Part shown: piece by piece, positions 10,156 through 21,345 of the stretch | How the letters are laid out: every line of letters begins with the position of its first letter | Position numbering within the stretch: position 1 is the stretch's first letter | DNA from: Albugo candida | Taxonomy: Eukaryota; Oomycota; Peronosporomycetes; Albuginales; Albuginaceae | Assembly (NCBI GenBank): GCA_905220665.1 | Contig: CAJNAR010000001.1 | Location: 124,001 to 188,000, forward strand | Length of the DNA: 64,000 nucleotides | Direction of reading: 5' to 3' | Position numbers and translations under genes: made by a program | Notes under the pieces: model-generated | The model's database searches: none | What the model saw: the letters and a program-made list of their open reading frames with translations, nothing else | Told to the model about the DNA's origin: nothing

Positions 10156-12441
10156 ATGAGGAGCACTTGTAAAGCTTCTGAATCACACAATTCACGAGAT
10201 ACAATGTTGCTGAGTGCACCAGATTTTACTAAAAAGCCATTAAATTATTACTGGAGATTCAATCAGACCCTCCACATGTCTTCAGTGACACCATTGCTAT
10301 TTAATCGAGAAGGACTTGCAGGTGGGAATGTATGCGGGCCGTACGGAAGACCACATGGAATGGATAACATCCTGTATGGACATCAAGCATTTATTCAAAG
10401 GCTCCAATGTGATAATGTGCTCGAAGGACATCTCGGCTGTGTGAATCATTTGTGCTGGAATCAAACGGGAACGTTACTGGCGTCTGGATCAGATGACGCA
10501 AATGTGATTGTGTGGAATTATCAGACAAAGAAACGATTGGAAGTCATTCAGACGAAACATCGACTAAACGTATTCGCTGTCTGTTTCGTACCAGGCACAA
10601 ATGATCATGTCATTGCATCGGGTGCGATGGATTGTGATGTCCGTATTCATTATGCGCCTTTTGCACAAAACCTTACGCAAAAGTTTCAGCTGCATAGTGG
10701 AAGAGTGAAGGACATAGCGTCCTCACCTCATGTGCCACATGTATTTTGGAGTGTGGCCGAAGATGGGCTTGTGTATCAGTTTGACGTACGCGCATTGCCA
10801 ACAGACGACGGAGATAATCGGAAGAATTCTTCTTCTGGCGCGCTTATCAATCTAGGGAAAGGAAAGCACGGTAATTCTTTGCGAGGAATGGCAATGGCCG
10901 TGCATCCCTTGGATGCCAACAAAGTGGTTGTTGCCTGTGGAGACTCCTATGCTCGTTTATACGATCGACGAATGTTGCGACTACAGCGGTATGGCCGAAC
11001 ACGTAAGGAAGCAATGCGAAGCGCTAGTACCGCTCCGGTTGAAATTTTTTCCCCTCCGCATGCTCATATGGAAGATTACAACATGATAGAGAGCAGGCGA
11101 GCTCTCAGCAGTCTTCATGGAACGAGCATTCAATTTAATAGCACAGGAAGCGAAATTCTGGCAAGCTATCACAATGATCATATCTATCTTTACAATGTAA
11201 ATGGCAACTCTCAACCCACAACTTTGTTCACACGGAATAATGGAGACTATCAAGCAACAGGCAGCACAAAAGGGTGGGAGAATGGAATGTACATGGATTG
11301 TTGGCGAGGCCCAATCAGCCCGAGTCTGGAACAGGTGGAATTATTGCTCAAGGAAGGCCTCGAGCAATGTAAAGAGGAAAGGTTCAGCGAAGCAATTGAG
11401 TCTTTTGCGTGTGCTTTAGGCTCTAATTTAGCGTCTCAGGAGTCGCTAACACGCAAAAGACTTCATTACGGATTGGCACAAGCTTACATGAATCGAAACT
11501 GGAATGCGGATATGTACTTGGCCTCCGCGCACTGTAAATGTGCGCTTCAACTTGATCCCAATGACCTTGAAGTTGAGCAAACATATATTAGGGCTCTTTG
11601 GGCGTCTGGAAGACGTTGTCAGTGCACGTTAGCGGCGCATAAATACGCAAAAAAGTATCCCGAGCACGCGACCGATGTGGCCGATCTTTTGGAGATGGGA
11701 GATACGTTACAGGATACCAACAATACATCCACGCGGAGACGAAGCAGCAGCAGCAGTAGCAGTAACAACAGCATCACTTTTGCATACCCTATACGTGGTC
11801 GGCGTGAAAGCACTTCGGAAAATGAGAGTTCCTCGAATGATCAAGTCGGTGCGGAAAATGAAAGGAGGAATGATACCTCTCCTCGGCCTATCTTTTACCA
11901 TCTGGCACCGGCCAATGATTCCACATTTTCAGTCCCGACGTTGCTACCACACACTGATGACGAATTCTGGACAGGATCTTGCGTGAATGACTTGGAAGTG
12001 AATTGCGATGTACAGCGACGATATATTGGTTGTGCGAATACGCAGACGGATATCAAAGAAGCAACGTTTTTTGGACCTAATGACGCTTTTGTTGTTGCTG
12101 GAAGCGATGACGGGTATGCATATATCTGGCAAAAGGCAACGGGGAAGCTGATTACCGCAATCAAAGCTGATGCAGATATCGTGAATTGTGTCCGGAGTCA
12201 TCCAACTGAAACATGCCTGGCCACAAGTGGAATTGAGAATGTGGTGCGGTTGTGGACTCCCACCAGCGCGGAGAACACTTGTCCGAGCAAAGCTGAATTA
12301 CAGGAGTTGACAAAGAAGAATCAGATCATGATACATCGTGAATGGCGGACACAAACCGTCATTCAAGATCCAGCGAGTTTTTTACAAGCTATGTTTGCTA
12401 GTGAAGACAATGAAGGCGTCTCAGAATGTGCAACAAGCTAA
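10156..12441 (+). CDS. WDTC1-like WD40/TPR protein (CUL4-DDB1 receptor type)
   Basis: 761 residues in one exon. WD40 repeats fill the first half (LEGHLGCVNHLCWNQTG...SGSDDANVIVWN near residues 92-120; FWSVAEDGLVYQFDVR near 195-212; VVACGDSYARLYDRR near 258-272). A TPR region follows at about 390-500 (FSEAIESFACALG, HCKCALQLDPNDLEVE), then a Ser-rich linker and a final WD40 pair (VVAGSDDGYAYIWQ). This WD-TPR-WD order is that of WDTC1 (Drosophila adipose), a substrate receptor of CUL4-DDB1 ubiquitin ligases. The start could also be the ATG at 10204, since the first 16 residues are not conserved in style. The encoded Ser tract uses an AGC-rich repeat. Likely nuclear/cytoplasmic; the substrate is unknown. 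Confidence 0.88.
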   Translation: MRSTCKASESHNSRDTMLLSAPDFTKKPLNYYWRFNQTLHMSSVTPLLFNREGLAGGNVCGPYGRPHGMDNILYGHQAFIQRLQCDNVLEGHLGCVNHLCWNQTGTLLASGSDDANVIVWNYQTKKRLEVIQTKHRLNVFAVCFVPGTNDHVIASGAMDCDVRIHYAPFAQNLTQKFQLHSGRVKDIASSPHVPHVFWSVAEDGLVYQFDVRALPTDDGDNRKNSSSGALINLGKGKHGNSLRGMAMAVHPLDANKVVVACGDSYARLYDRRMLRLQRYGRTRKEAMRSASTAPVEIFSPPHAHMEDYNMIESRRALSSLHGTSIQFNSTGSEILASYHNDHIYLYNVNGNSQPTTLFTRNNGDYQATGSTKGWENGMYMDCWRGPISPSLEQVELLLKEGLEQCKEERFSEAIESFACALGSNLASQESLTRKRLHYGLAQAYMNRNWNADMYLASAHCKCALQLDPNDLEVEQTYIRALWASGRRCQCTLAAHKYAKKYPEHATDVADLLEMGDTLQDTNNTSTRRRSSSSSSSNNSITFAYPIRGRRESTSENESSSNDQVGAENERRNDTSPRPIFYHLAPANDSTFSVPTLLPHTDDEFWTGSCVNDLEVNCDVQRRYIGCANTQTDIKEATFFGPNDAFVVAGSDDGYAYIWQKATGKLITAIKADADIVNCVRSHPTETCLATSGIENVVRLWTPTSAENTCPSKAELQELTKKNQIMIHREWRTQTVIQDPASFLQAMFASEDNEGVSECATS
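11738..11775 (+). repeat. AGC/AGT/AAC-rich codon repeat (Ser-Asn tract)
   Basis: A short simple repeat inside the WDTC1-like gene encodes about eight serines and then asparagines in the linker between the TPR region and the last WD40 repeats. Such tracts vary in length between strains. Confidence 0.6.
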
Positions 12442-13634
12442 TTAAGTGTTGATCACAGAAGAGGGGAGGTAAGATTAATCGTGTGACAATAGCAAATTAA
12501 ATAGTTTGAGCGACAGAATAAGCTTTTGTTCGATAGCGGTGTCGTAGACACACCAATATGCAGGAGCTTCACTTGGGATGGCTCGACACGTGTAATAATC
12601 CTGAGCGCAAGACCTGACCCGAGTCTTTGGCATACAGAGAGTATCAAGTGTTCTGGGTACACTTCACTTGTGGTGAAAGGCTGCAGCTGCAGCAATCATC
12701 TTCGGTGCACAGATTGCAAGCCGACCTTGGAACTGCCCACTGCTTATTTTCAATAGTCGATATATCTATGATGGGCATATTGTGAACGTTCCAATGCAGT
12801 GTGAAGTTTTAGAGGTCAGTTGTAGATGACGTATTTCACGCTGTTCTGTACCTGCAATTGTCTACAAAGGTTTGTCGTCTGCACGTCTTTCTTCGATTAT
12901 ATTTCATGCTGTCAAAAGAGCAACGCATCCAATATGCGACGATCCTTACAAATTACTGTTTATAGATTTGTTTACAGATATAATGAATTAAGTGAATAAT
13001 TGCAACGAAGTTGCCCCAATCACTTATTTCCTCAGATAACACCGCTCGATGAAATTTCAAAGCATACAATAACGGACTTGGTATCCGACTCGACACTGAT
13101 ATGACAAACAACAAAGATAATTTCATAATGTGGCAAGTGAAGTGTGAGAGATAAAAGACGCCGTGATATATGTCCCGAAATATAGTCTGCTCTCACTTCA
13201 ACAGGAACGGCAGGAAACAGGGTTGAAAAACGTATGCGTTTTGGGTGGATCCTATCGTTTTGGTTACAGCACTCAAAATCTGACCGATCTGACGCAATCA
13301 AATGGTGTTAAAACGAGAAGTATACTATAAATTTGACGGTGCAAACATTTTCGCTTGGTTTCTCCATCATACGTATCGTTGATGTAATATGACATTGTGA
13401 CATGACGGATGTCCAAAGTTGGATGAGCTGTGTATGAGAAGAATGACCTAAAGCCATGTATGCGTATAGGGCTAATGAATCACTATTTGTTGTCAGCGCT
13501 GCGACATAAGATTTTTAGATACCTCCCTTTTACATAGCCATAAAAAAAACCTTGTATTCATTTCAGAATTATCATCACTCCCGCCCGTTATTACGACCAG
13601 ACCACAAATAAAAACTAATAAAAGACAGGCAGCA
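12442..13634. other. Intergenic, 1.2 kb, no gene seen
   Basis: It lies between two plus-strand genes. Open frames on both strands (for example 12526-12756 and 13301-13032) have no recognisable domain, and composition is AT-leaning. It probably holds the 3' UTR of the WDTC1-like gene and the promoter of the copper ATPase; the last bases before ATG 13635 are A-rich. Confidence 0.5.
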
Positions 13635-16600
13635 ATGGCAGCCGCATCACTCCATGCATCCACTCTCGCTCGTGCTCCATTGGATGATGGCTTTGTGGAA
13701 CTTGCGATTGAGGGTATGATGTGCATGAAAAACTGTGGAACAACTGTGCAAAACGCATTAAAATCCGTCAAAGGAGTTGTATCGGCTGAAGTTGATTTTG
13801 AAACCCATACGGCTCTTGTGATGATGGATGGATCCCAAAATGCTCAGTTTGGTCCCCTGGTTGACGCCATTGAGAGTGTCGGATTTGGAGCTTCTATATT
13901 GGTACCTGTATCGCACTCAAGCACAAAAGTCGCAAACGTGATGGAATTACTAATTGAAGGAATGATGTGTCAAAAAAATTGCGGAACAACCGTACAAAAA
14001 GCTCTAGAAAACGTAAAAGGAGTTCAGAATGCTGTGGTCAAATTCGATAAATTATTAGCGGCAGTCACATTGGCAGAGGATGCGAACACCACAATGAAAG
14101 AACTAGTGGACGCCGTGGAATGTGCTGGTTTTATGGCTGAGTCGTACGATCACTTGAAAGCATCAAAATTACGACATAAGGCGCAATGCGATCTCACGAT
14201 TAATAACACTCGAATGCGACAAATCAGTATCGTCGAGTCGGAACTAGACGAAATGTCGCATTTGATGCTACAAGTCGATCAAAACGATGGTAATCAACCG
14301 CTACAGCACCCACGTGCATTTTTCAAAGTCGAAGGAATGAGCTGTGCTGCTTGTGTCAAGGCCATTGAAGATTTTGTACGAAAACAAAGCGGTGTGATTG
14401 AGTGTCGAGTAGGCTTGATCAGCCAAAAAGCCGAAATTGTATTCGATCGGAGCTTTTTCGCTGCTGGAGATGAAGTGGTAAAAATTGTACACTGGATCAA
14501 AGAAGCAGGCTATGCTCCTACCCATCTCAGTACGATAGACCCCGCTCAGCTGACGGGTGATATTGATGATCAAGATCAAATTATCCAAGTCAAATTTCGA
14601 GTCCCTGATTTAAATTCAGCATCACCTACTCAACTCGAGCGACTGAAAACCCGACTATCTGAGCTGGAAGGAATTGTCGGTGTACAGATCAATGAGAACG
14701 AGCAAGTCCACGTGCATGTACAGCAACTGGCTGCTAAAGGACCGAGAGATGTGTTGGAATGCATCCAGCAGCTTGGGTACATAAATTCTGAAGTAATTAC
14801 AAGCGGAATGGAACCAAATGTCACCGATCCAAACAGCGAAGCGAAGAAATGGAAGCGACTGCTGTCAACGTCTTTGCTGTTCTCCGGTCCAATTTTTGTG
14901 ATCAATCTGATCTTGAGATACACACCAGGTTTCTCCGAATTGTTTTCCATGAATGTATTCAATTCCATGTCGCTTCGAATGCTTATTATGTTCTTGCTGG
15001 CAACCCCTGTGCAATTTGGCGTCGGCAAAGGATTTTATGCTACAGCCTGGAAAGGACTCAAACATGGAATGATGGGAATGGATTTTCTTATCATTTCGGG
15101 CACAACAGCATCATACGTGTTCAGCTTTTGTTCCCTCGTCAGCTCTATAGTAAATCCAGACTTTGATGGACATCAGTTTTTTGAGTCGTCCGCCATGTTG
15201 ATCACATTTGTCACATTAGGAAAGTATATGGAATCAGTGGCCAAGGGTAAAACGACTGACGCGCTATCGCAATTGCTAAGCATGCAGCCAAAAACAGCGA
15301 TTTTAGTCGATCCAAGTGGTGGTGCTGAGGATAACAAAGTAATTCCGATTGAACTCGTACAGCGGGGTGATCTACTGAGAATTCCCCCTGGTGCGAATAT
15401 TTCGGTCGATGGTGTTGTTCGATGCGGGCAGAGTTCATGTGATGAGTCGATGATTACCGGAGAGAGTATGCCAGTGATGAAATCTGTCGACGATTATGTA
15501 TTTGGCTCAACAATCAATCAGCACGGTACCATTATGATCGAAGCGAGTTGCATGGGCGCGGGTGGAAGTACTTTATCACAAATTTGTTCGTTAATCGAAG
15601 AAGCACAACTGCGCAAAGCGCCAATACAGGCGTATGCGGACAAAGTTGCATCCATTTTCGCTCCATTTGTGGTCACCATTGCATTGACGACATTTGTCAT
15701 ATGGTACGCACTCCTTTCAAGTAATAAGATTCCGGATACATGGAAAATGGATCTCGATGTGAATCCTAGCGATGGTCACATTCACGACTTTTATATATCC
15801 GTGCTATTCTCCATTTCAGTAGTCGTAATTGCTTGTCCGTGTGCGCTTGGATTGGCAACTCCGACTGCTGTCATGGTCGGATGTGGTGTCGGTGCCAAAT
15901 TGGGCATTTTAATACGTGGTGGTAAAGCGTTGGAAGTAGCTCGTTATGTGGATACCATTGTTTTTGACAAAACAGGCACACTTACTCATGGGTCGGCATC
16001 AGTGACGGATGTCATTTTGGTCAATTCTGAATGCTCCTCGCAAGAACTTTTATATTATGCGGCATCTTTGGAAACTGTAAGCGAGCATATACTTGCCAAG
16101 GCTATCGTGAATGCGGCTACGGAAATGGGAAATTCCGCACTGAAGGATCCAACAAACGTGACGATCATTCCAGGTCGCGGTATCGAAGGCTGCATCGTGC
16201 GATTCCAAGCAGAAGAAAACTGTGAGGCGGTGCTTGAATCCGTGATGATCGGAAATGTGGAGCTTTTTGAAGAGAAGAAAATTGTGATAAGTCCAGCCAT
16301 GCGCGAGCAAGTACATGAGCTTGAAATGGCTGGCAAAACAGTGGTTTGTGTGTGCTTGCAAAATGCTTTAGCTGGGTTTATTGGGCTTGCCGATACACCT
16401 CGACCGGAAGCGAAAGCTGTTGTCGCTTATCTCAAAGCGATGAATGTAGACGTGTGGCTCATTACCGGAGACAACATTCGAACAGCGAGCCATATCGCAC
16501 GCTCACTCGATATAACGCATGTAAAAGCTGTCGCTTTGCCCGGAGAAAAAGCTGCTCAGGTGAAGGCTTTACAAGAACGTATCAACCCATTGACCGGTCG

Positions 16601-17096
16601 ACGACGAGTTGTAGCAATGATTGGGGATGGAATCAATGATGCGCCTGCACTTGCACAATCAGATGTGGGCATCGCCATTGGGGCTGGTACACAAATCGCA
16701 AAAGCGGAGGCAGATATGATTCTTGTGAAGAGCAATTTGAAAGACGTTGTGGTAGCCCTTCATTTATCACGTGCTGTATTCAATCGTATTCGGCTCAACT
16801 TTTTCTTCTCCATTATCTACAATGTATTCGGAATTCCTTTGGCGTCAGGATTATTTTTCCCGCTTCTGCATACCATGATGCCGCCAGTATGCGCGGGATT
16901 AGCAATGGCGTTTTCCTCCGTCACAGTTGTCGTCTCATCGCTTTCACTGAAAAAGTATCAACCCCCGAACGTCTTTGCCACTGAACAAAAGCACGTTGCG
17001 ACCGATAATCAAGTGCGCGATCTGAAGTATATGATGCGTAATCGGCTTGCTGTGAACGCTCGTCAGACATATACGCCGCTGCAATGCACCGAGTAA
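13635..17096 (+). CDS. Copper-transporting P1B-type ATPase
   Basis: 1153 residues, single exon. Three heavy-metal-associated domains lie at the N terminus: two with GMMCxKNCGTTVQ (near residues 30 and 115) and a canonical GMSCAACV (near 236). Then come the transmembrane segments, the TGES actuator loop, the metal-binding CPC (734-736) in a membrane helix, the phosphorylated Asp of DKTGTLTHG (D778), the ATP-domain SEH motif (H818) and GDGINDAPAL (D998). Together these define a Cu(+)-exporting ATPase like ATP7A/B or plant RAN1, which loads copper into secretory-pathway enzymes or exports it. Oddities: the first two HMA domains have three residues between the cysteines instead of two, and the conserved SEHP motif reads SEHI. 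Confidence 0.95.
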   Translation: MAAASLHASTLARAPLDDGFVELAIEGMMCMKNCGTTVQNALKSVKGVVSAEVDFETHTALVMMDGSQNAQFGPLVDAIESVGFGASILVPVSHSSTKVANVMELLIEGMMCQKNCGTTVQKALENVKGVQNAVVKFDKLLAAVTLAEDANTTMKELVDAVECAGFMAESYDHLKASKLRHKAQCDLTINNTRMRQISIVESELDEMSHLMLQVDQNDGNQPLQHPRAFFKVEGMSCAACVKAIEDFVRKQSGVIECRVGLISQKAEIVFDRSFFAAGDEVVKIVHWIKEAGYAPTHLSTIDPAQLTGDIDDQDQIIQVKFRVPDLNSASPTQLERLKTRLSELEGIVGVQINENEQVHVHVQQLAAKGPRDVLECIQQLGYINSEVITSGMEPNVTDPNSEAKKWKRLLSTSLLFSGPIFVINLILRYTPGFSELFSMNVFNSMSLRMLIMFLLATPVQFGVGKGFYATAWKGLKHGMMGMDFLIISGTTASYVFSFCSLVSSIVNPDFDGHQFFESSAMLITFVTLGKYMESVAKGKTTDALSQLLSMQPKTAILVDPSGGAEDNKVIPIELVQRGDLLRIPPGANISVDGVVRCGQSSCDESMITGESMPVMKSVDDYVFGSTINQHGTIMIEASCMGAGGSTLSQICSLIEEAQLRKAPIQAYADKVASIFAPFVVTIALTTFVIWYALLSSNKIPDTWKMDLDVNPSDGHIHDFYISVLFSISVVVIACPCALGLATPTAVMVGCGVGAKLGILIRGGKALEVARYVDTIVFDKTGTLTHGSASVTDVILVNSECSSQELLYYAASLETVSEHILAKAIVNAATEMGNSALKDPTNVTIIPGRGIEGCIVRFQAEENCEAVLESVMIGNVELFEEKKIVISPAMREQVHELEMAGKTVVCVCLQNALAGFIGLADTPRPEAKAVVAYLKAMNVDVWLITGDNIRTASHIARSLDITHVKAVALPGEKAAQVKALQERINPLTGRRRVVAMIGDGINDAPALAQSDVGIAIGAGTQIAKAEADMILVKSNLKDVVVALHLSRAVFNRIRLNFFFSIIYNVFGIPLASGLFFPLLHTMMPPVCAGLAMAFSSVTVVVSSLSLKKYQPPNVFATEQKHVATDNQVRDLKYMMRNRLAVNARQTYTPLQCTE

Positions 17097-17205
17097 ATTG
17101 GAGATTCCATGTTTGAAGTAGCATATAGCAATTTTTTTATAAAAACGTATTGAATATTGGAAAAATAATCTCGACACAAAGCATGAGGCTTACAAGCATA
17201 ACCGT

Positions 17206-18835
17206 TTATCTGGACAGACCGAGAAGACGATCGATTTCGCTCGCTTGATTTTCGTCTGGGAATCGAAGATGCACAATGCCCTTAAGTTTTTGCAATACGC
17301 GAATCACTTGACAGCTGTAGCCAAATTCATTATCGTACCAGACGTACAGAATGACTTTATTTCCCTGAACTATAGTTGCCTTGCCATCGATAATCCCTGC
17401 AGCTCGATAGCCAACAAAATCGGATGACGCGACTTCCGCTGAGTTTACAAAGTCAATTTGGTTCTGTAGAGGCGAATTGATCGATGTGGAACACATATAC
17501 GCGTTGATTTCGTCGACCGTTAGATTTTGAGCTGATTCATGTCTGAGCTCGATATTTAATATCGCCAATGATACATTCGGTGTCGGAACGCGGATCGCAT
17601 TTGCCGTCAGCTTACCCTTTAATGAAGGAAGACATTTAACGACAGCTTCGGCCGCACCAGTTTCTGTGATAACCATATTTAAGACAGCACTGCGTCCGCG
17701 TCGTTCTTTTGTATGGTAATTATCGATCAGATTCTGGTCGTTGGTGAATGAGTGTACGGTCTCGATGTGTCCACGAATTATTCCATACTTTTGTTCCAAT
17801 GCAAGCAATGTCGGAGCAATTGCATTCGTCGTGCACGATGCAGCCGAGTAGATCGCTACCTCGTCGACAATTTGCTCCTCATTGACTCCAGCTACTACGG
17901 TCGGAATCTAAGAAATGCCCAATACGTCATAATTGCAAGAATTAAAAGTAAATGTTTCATACCTCTCCTTTCCCGGGTGCAGTAAGGATCACTTTGGAGA
18001 CTCCAGGTGCATTAAGGTGCTGTTGCAAACCTTCCTTATCTCTCCACTTCCCAGTATTGTCAATGACGACAGCATCATCTATGCCATACTTTTTGTAGTC
18101 ACACTTGTCAGGTGCGTCCGAGTATATGATATGGATCAAATTTCCATTCGCAATGAATGCATTGGCTTCTTCATCAAGCTTGATTGTACCAAGAAACGGG
18201 CCATGTACCGAATCCAATTTCAGTAAATTTGCACGTTTCGCAACATCCTCTCGCGTACCTCGGCGAACAACGATAGCTCGTAACATGAGCTTGACGCCAG
18301 GTCCACTTTTTTCAATCAGAAGTCGTGCCAGTAATCTTCCAATTCGACCAAAGCCGTATAAAATTACATCAGAAGGCTTTTGCATCAATTTAGTGCCGTC
18401 AACTGATCGAGGTAAATGAAGAGAATCTGCGATTGCTTCTAATTTGGAATCCAAAAAAGCAGCTAATGATTTCATTATATGGCTCTTCGCATCATCCATC
18501 TGCATATTTGTCTTATAATCGACCACGAATGGCTCTACCAGAATGAATGTCCTGCCCAGATCAATTCGCATCGAATATGCATATCCAGCGTGTTGCACAA
18601 TCGCTTGCAGCAGTACCAATGTATCGCTTGGCGAGATCGTTTTACGTACATGCTCACACACAAAATCGTGGAGCTGAATGATTTCGAGCCCATTTTTATG
18701 CACCAATCCCTTTCCAAAAAAGGTCGAAATCACATTTTGACGACGGTACAGATGACCAATTAGAGGGATCATTTGATCCGCAGCGTCTTCTTCCTGCTTC
18801 CATCGCTCATATTCTCTGCTTGCGTTGGATTCCAT
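17206..18835 (-). CDS. Bacterial-type long glyceraldehyde-3-phosphate dehydrogenase
   Basis: Two exons (18835-17963 and 17907-17206) with a 55-bp intron (GTATGA...CTTAG) give 524 residues, far longer than the usual ~335. About 150 residues precede the NAD-binding GFGRIGRLLARLL and include MIPLIGHLYRRQNVIS. The catalytic Cys is in SAASCTTNAIAP. Other family signatures are VIDNTGKWRD, ETVHSFTNDQNLIDNYH, NAIRVPTPNVS and WYDNEFGYSCQV. The N-terminal extension and near-verbatim blocks match the long GAPDH-like proteins of gamma-proteobacteria (Vibrio, Shewanella, Pseudomonas) better than eukaryotic GapC, from my knowledge of those families. It should interconvert glyceraldehyde-3-phosphate and 1,3-bisphosphoglycerate. 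No clear organelle-targeting peptide is seen. It converges with the copper ATPase gene. Confidence 0.92.
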
Positions 18836-19176
18836 CGTTAAGAGTCTCTTGAGTTGTACTCTGTTTTTTGTATAGACATTTGCGGATTCGATGTATGACA
18901 GAGCGTCGTCATGACCCGATTCACGAGAAAATCACGTTATGTATTCGCGTATAAATGACTGCAGTCCGGACATCGACATACTTTCCTATCTAATGCGTCA
19001 AGCTTTCTATTTTACAACTGCTTTACCATTTCTTTCGCAGTCTGAAGCAAGCATCTCAGTAGCCCAATCTCTCGAATTCGATAGATTCGCTACAAACACT
19101 CCATACAGATCAGCATTTGAAGATAAAGATGATCATAGGCTTGCACCGAGTCTATGAGGTTCAGGCCAATCGAATA
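18836..19176. other. Intergenic, no gene seen
   Basis: 341 bp between two minus-strand genes. It must contain the GAPDH promoter and the 3' UTR of the PHD-finger gene. A short plus-strand open frame (18939-19157) has no recognisable content. Confidence 0.5.
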
Positions 19177-21158
19177 TCATCTTCCGCCACAAAGTGGGCA
19201 GATATACGTCTCATTTGTACTGGCTAGTGTCGCCAGCTTCGCACTAAGAAATCACATATAAGGAATAAGGGATGAATAATCAAAGAACAGCGTATGACTT
19301 ACGGTGTTAGATCGATGTCGCATGCGCTGTGAACCCACATTTCACAAGAGTCACAACATACAAAAGAAGCGGCGTCATCGTCCTCATAGACCTGATTGCA
19401 CACAGGACAGTATTGTCCAATGGACCGCAACTCATTTTCTCGACTTGGTTCAATGGACGGACGTTCGTTTTTGACCGTAGTGGAGCTGCGATTTGCTCGT
19501 TTGTTTTTGGGCGTTCCAAGTGATGACGTCAAATTTTCAGCACTTTCAATACATGCAGAAGATTGTGTCCTCTTTGGACGAGAGAGCGGGGATGCACACG
19601 TTTGCGCCTCCAAAAGTGTGGCTGAAGATCCTTTCGATCGATTGCTTGATGGTCGTAAACCAAGACCCGATCGATGCTTTTGTTCAAAGTCCAAATCGCC
19701 ATTTCGTAGCGAGGTTGTCGGTATTAGTAGAGGTGAGATGGATTTATTTGAATAAACTTCTTCGTCTTCTGACTCACTGTAATATTTCCTCTTCCTTTTC
19801 GCCTTTTTTGATTTCTTTTTTCTGTCAGCTTTACGCGTGCGCTGAGACTGATGAGCTGAGCATTGTGGGATCGATTGTGATAATGCCAGTATTTTTCCTT
19901 CCTGCTCATTGCGTATATCGGGAGCGTTCTTGCCAGCATCCCAATCTCCATTAGGCTCAACAGCATCCTCATGAACCTCGTTCATAGTATCTTGACCTCG
20001 TTGAGCTTTCCGCAAAAGCTGCTGCTGCAATTTTTGTTGGCGTTTCTCATTTCTTTGTTGCTTTGCAACCAGCTTTTTAACACGAAGCTCCTTGTCTCTT
20101 CTCTTACGGTAACGGTCCAAACGCTTCCGTTCCAGTAATTCACCACATTCCGTTCTCAGATAGCATTCGTTACACATTGTCACTGTGCTTGGTTCCGTTC
20201 CAGCTGCTGAGGGTGCGGAGGTACAACTACTTTCCTGTGTTTCTATATTCGACGTCATGTCTGAGCAATTCACTGATTTTACTTGATAATGCTCGGGCCC
20301 AGAGCGGGTCACTGCACGCCATAACGCGGTTTTCTGAGTGTGACATCTGTAACACACTTTTGCACGGATTTGTTTAGCTTCTTCCATAGCCAAAGTCTCT
20401 AGTAGACTAAGTATGGAAGCAGTCGCGCTAGCATTTTTTCTCTTTCCACGTGCATTATTTCGTACGGCTTTCACAATAGGCTGGAACGAGAACTCTTTTG
20501 GCGGCCACATTGGATCCGGCACACATTTCAATGTCCTTTTTTTATTTTCTGCGCGTGATTCAATTTGAAAAGCTGATGTTACTTTCGATAAAGGATCTAA
20601 ATGCATTCTCTTGCGCTGACAATTTCGTGCCAATTCCTGTACACTGATTTCCGCTTTCTCCTTAGGTCGATACGTGAATCGATCTGGAGTAACGCCGTGC
20701 CAAATAGCATTCCGCCGAGCAAAACACTGCCTCCGATAGAGTTCCATTTGCACATCCGTTTGTATCATCATTTCCGTGATGATGTCCTTTTGATTCGTGG
20801 CTTCATAAAAGCTGACGAATGCGTTTTTAAGCGCTTTTTCTGTTTGCTGCTTTTCAAAGCTCGTCCCCTTTTGACATAATTCTTTTTTTCTGTATGACAG
20901 AGAAACGCAATCTGTGGTATTTACAGCGGGAAGCGTTAGTCCACATGCGATTCGATCGTTCTCGGTCAGAGGGAGCGGAAGGTGCAAAGGCCGAGTTTTG
21001 TTGGAAAGTTTCCCGACAACAGCCGCTGCCGGGGAAGCGTTAAACGGCTTTTGTGCTGTTTGCGAGTTATTTATTTCATTTGAATGTGAACCGGGTCGAA
21101 ATGTTGAAGACTCAAAAGTTTTTGTTGTGCTGTTAGCCAAATCGGCCATTTTTAACAT
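19177..21158 (-). CDS. PHD-finger nuclear protein with GATA-like zinc motif
   Basis: Two exons (21158-19303; 19243-19177) with a 59-bp intron give 640 residues. The C terminus is a PHD finger: CPVCNQVY...CCDSCEMWVHSACDIDLTP in exon 1 and the final pair ICPLC in exon 2, so the intron splits the finger. In the middle (about residues 265-340) is a CYRCHTQKTALWR segment followed, after an unusually long gap, by MCNECYLRTE, which resembles a stretched GATA-type zinc finger. Long Lys/Arg-rich, Gln-rich stretches (KKSKKAKRKRKY) look like nuclear localisation and coiled-coil regions. It probably reads histone H3 tails in chromatin; the specific complex is not evident. Start ATG 21158 lies 187 bp from the divergent SKP1 start. 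Confidence 0.85.
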
Positions 21159-21345
21159 TTACTTGTAGGTAAAAAGCCTCCTTCTTTCCTCTCTTTTCTT
21201 CCTTAACATGTACGTTAAGTGTTTCATAACGGTTCCTAAAGCCAAAGAAAGGGTGTTCGTACATATCAGTACTACTACGGTGCCTAACGCTTTCATTGGT
21301 TCGTTGAAGAAAAGCTTGTTTTCAATCATTCTTGTCTCAAAAACA

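Noticed and set aside
14630..15028. Minus-strand open frame of 132 codons within the copper ATPase gene
   Set aside because: Antisense to a strongly conserved coding sequence and without recognisable content.
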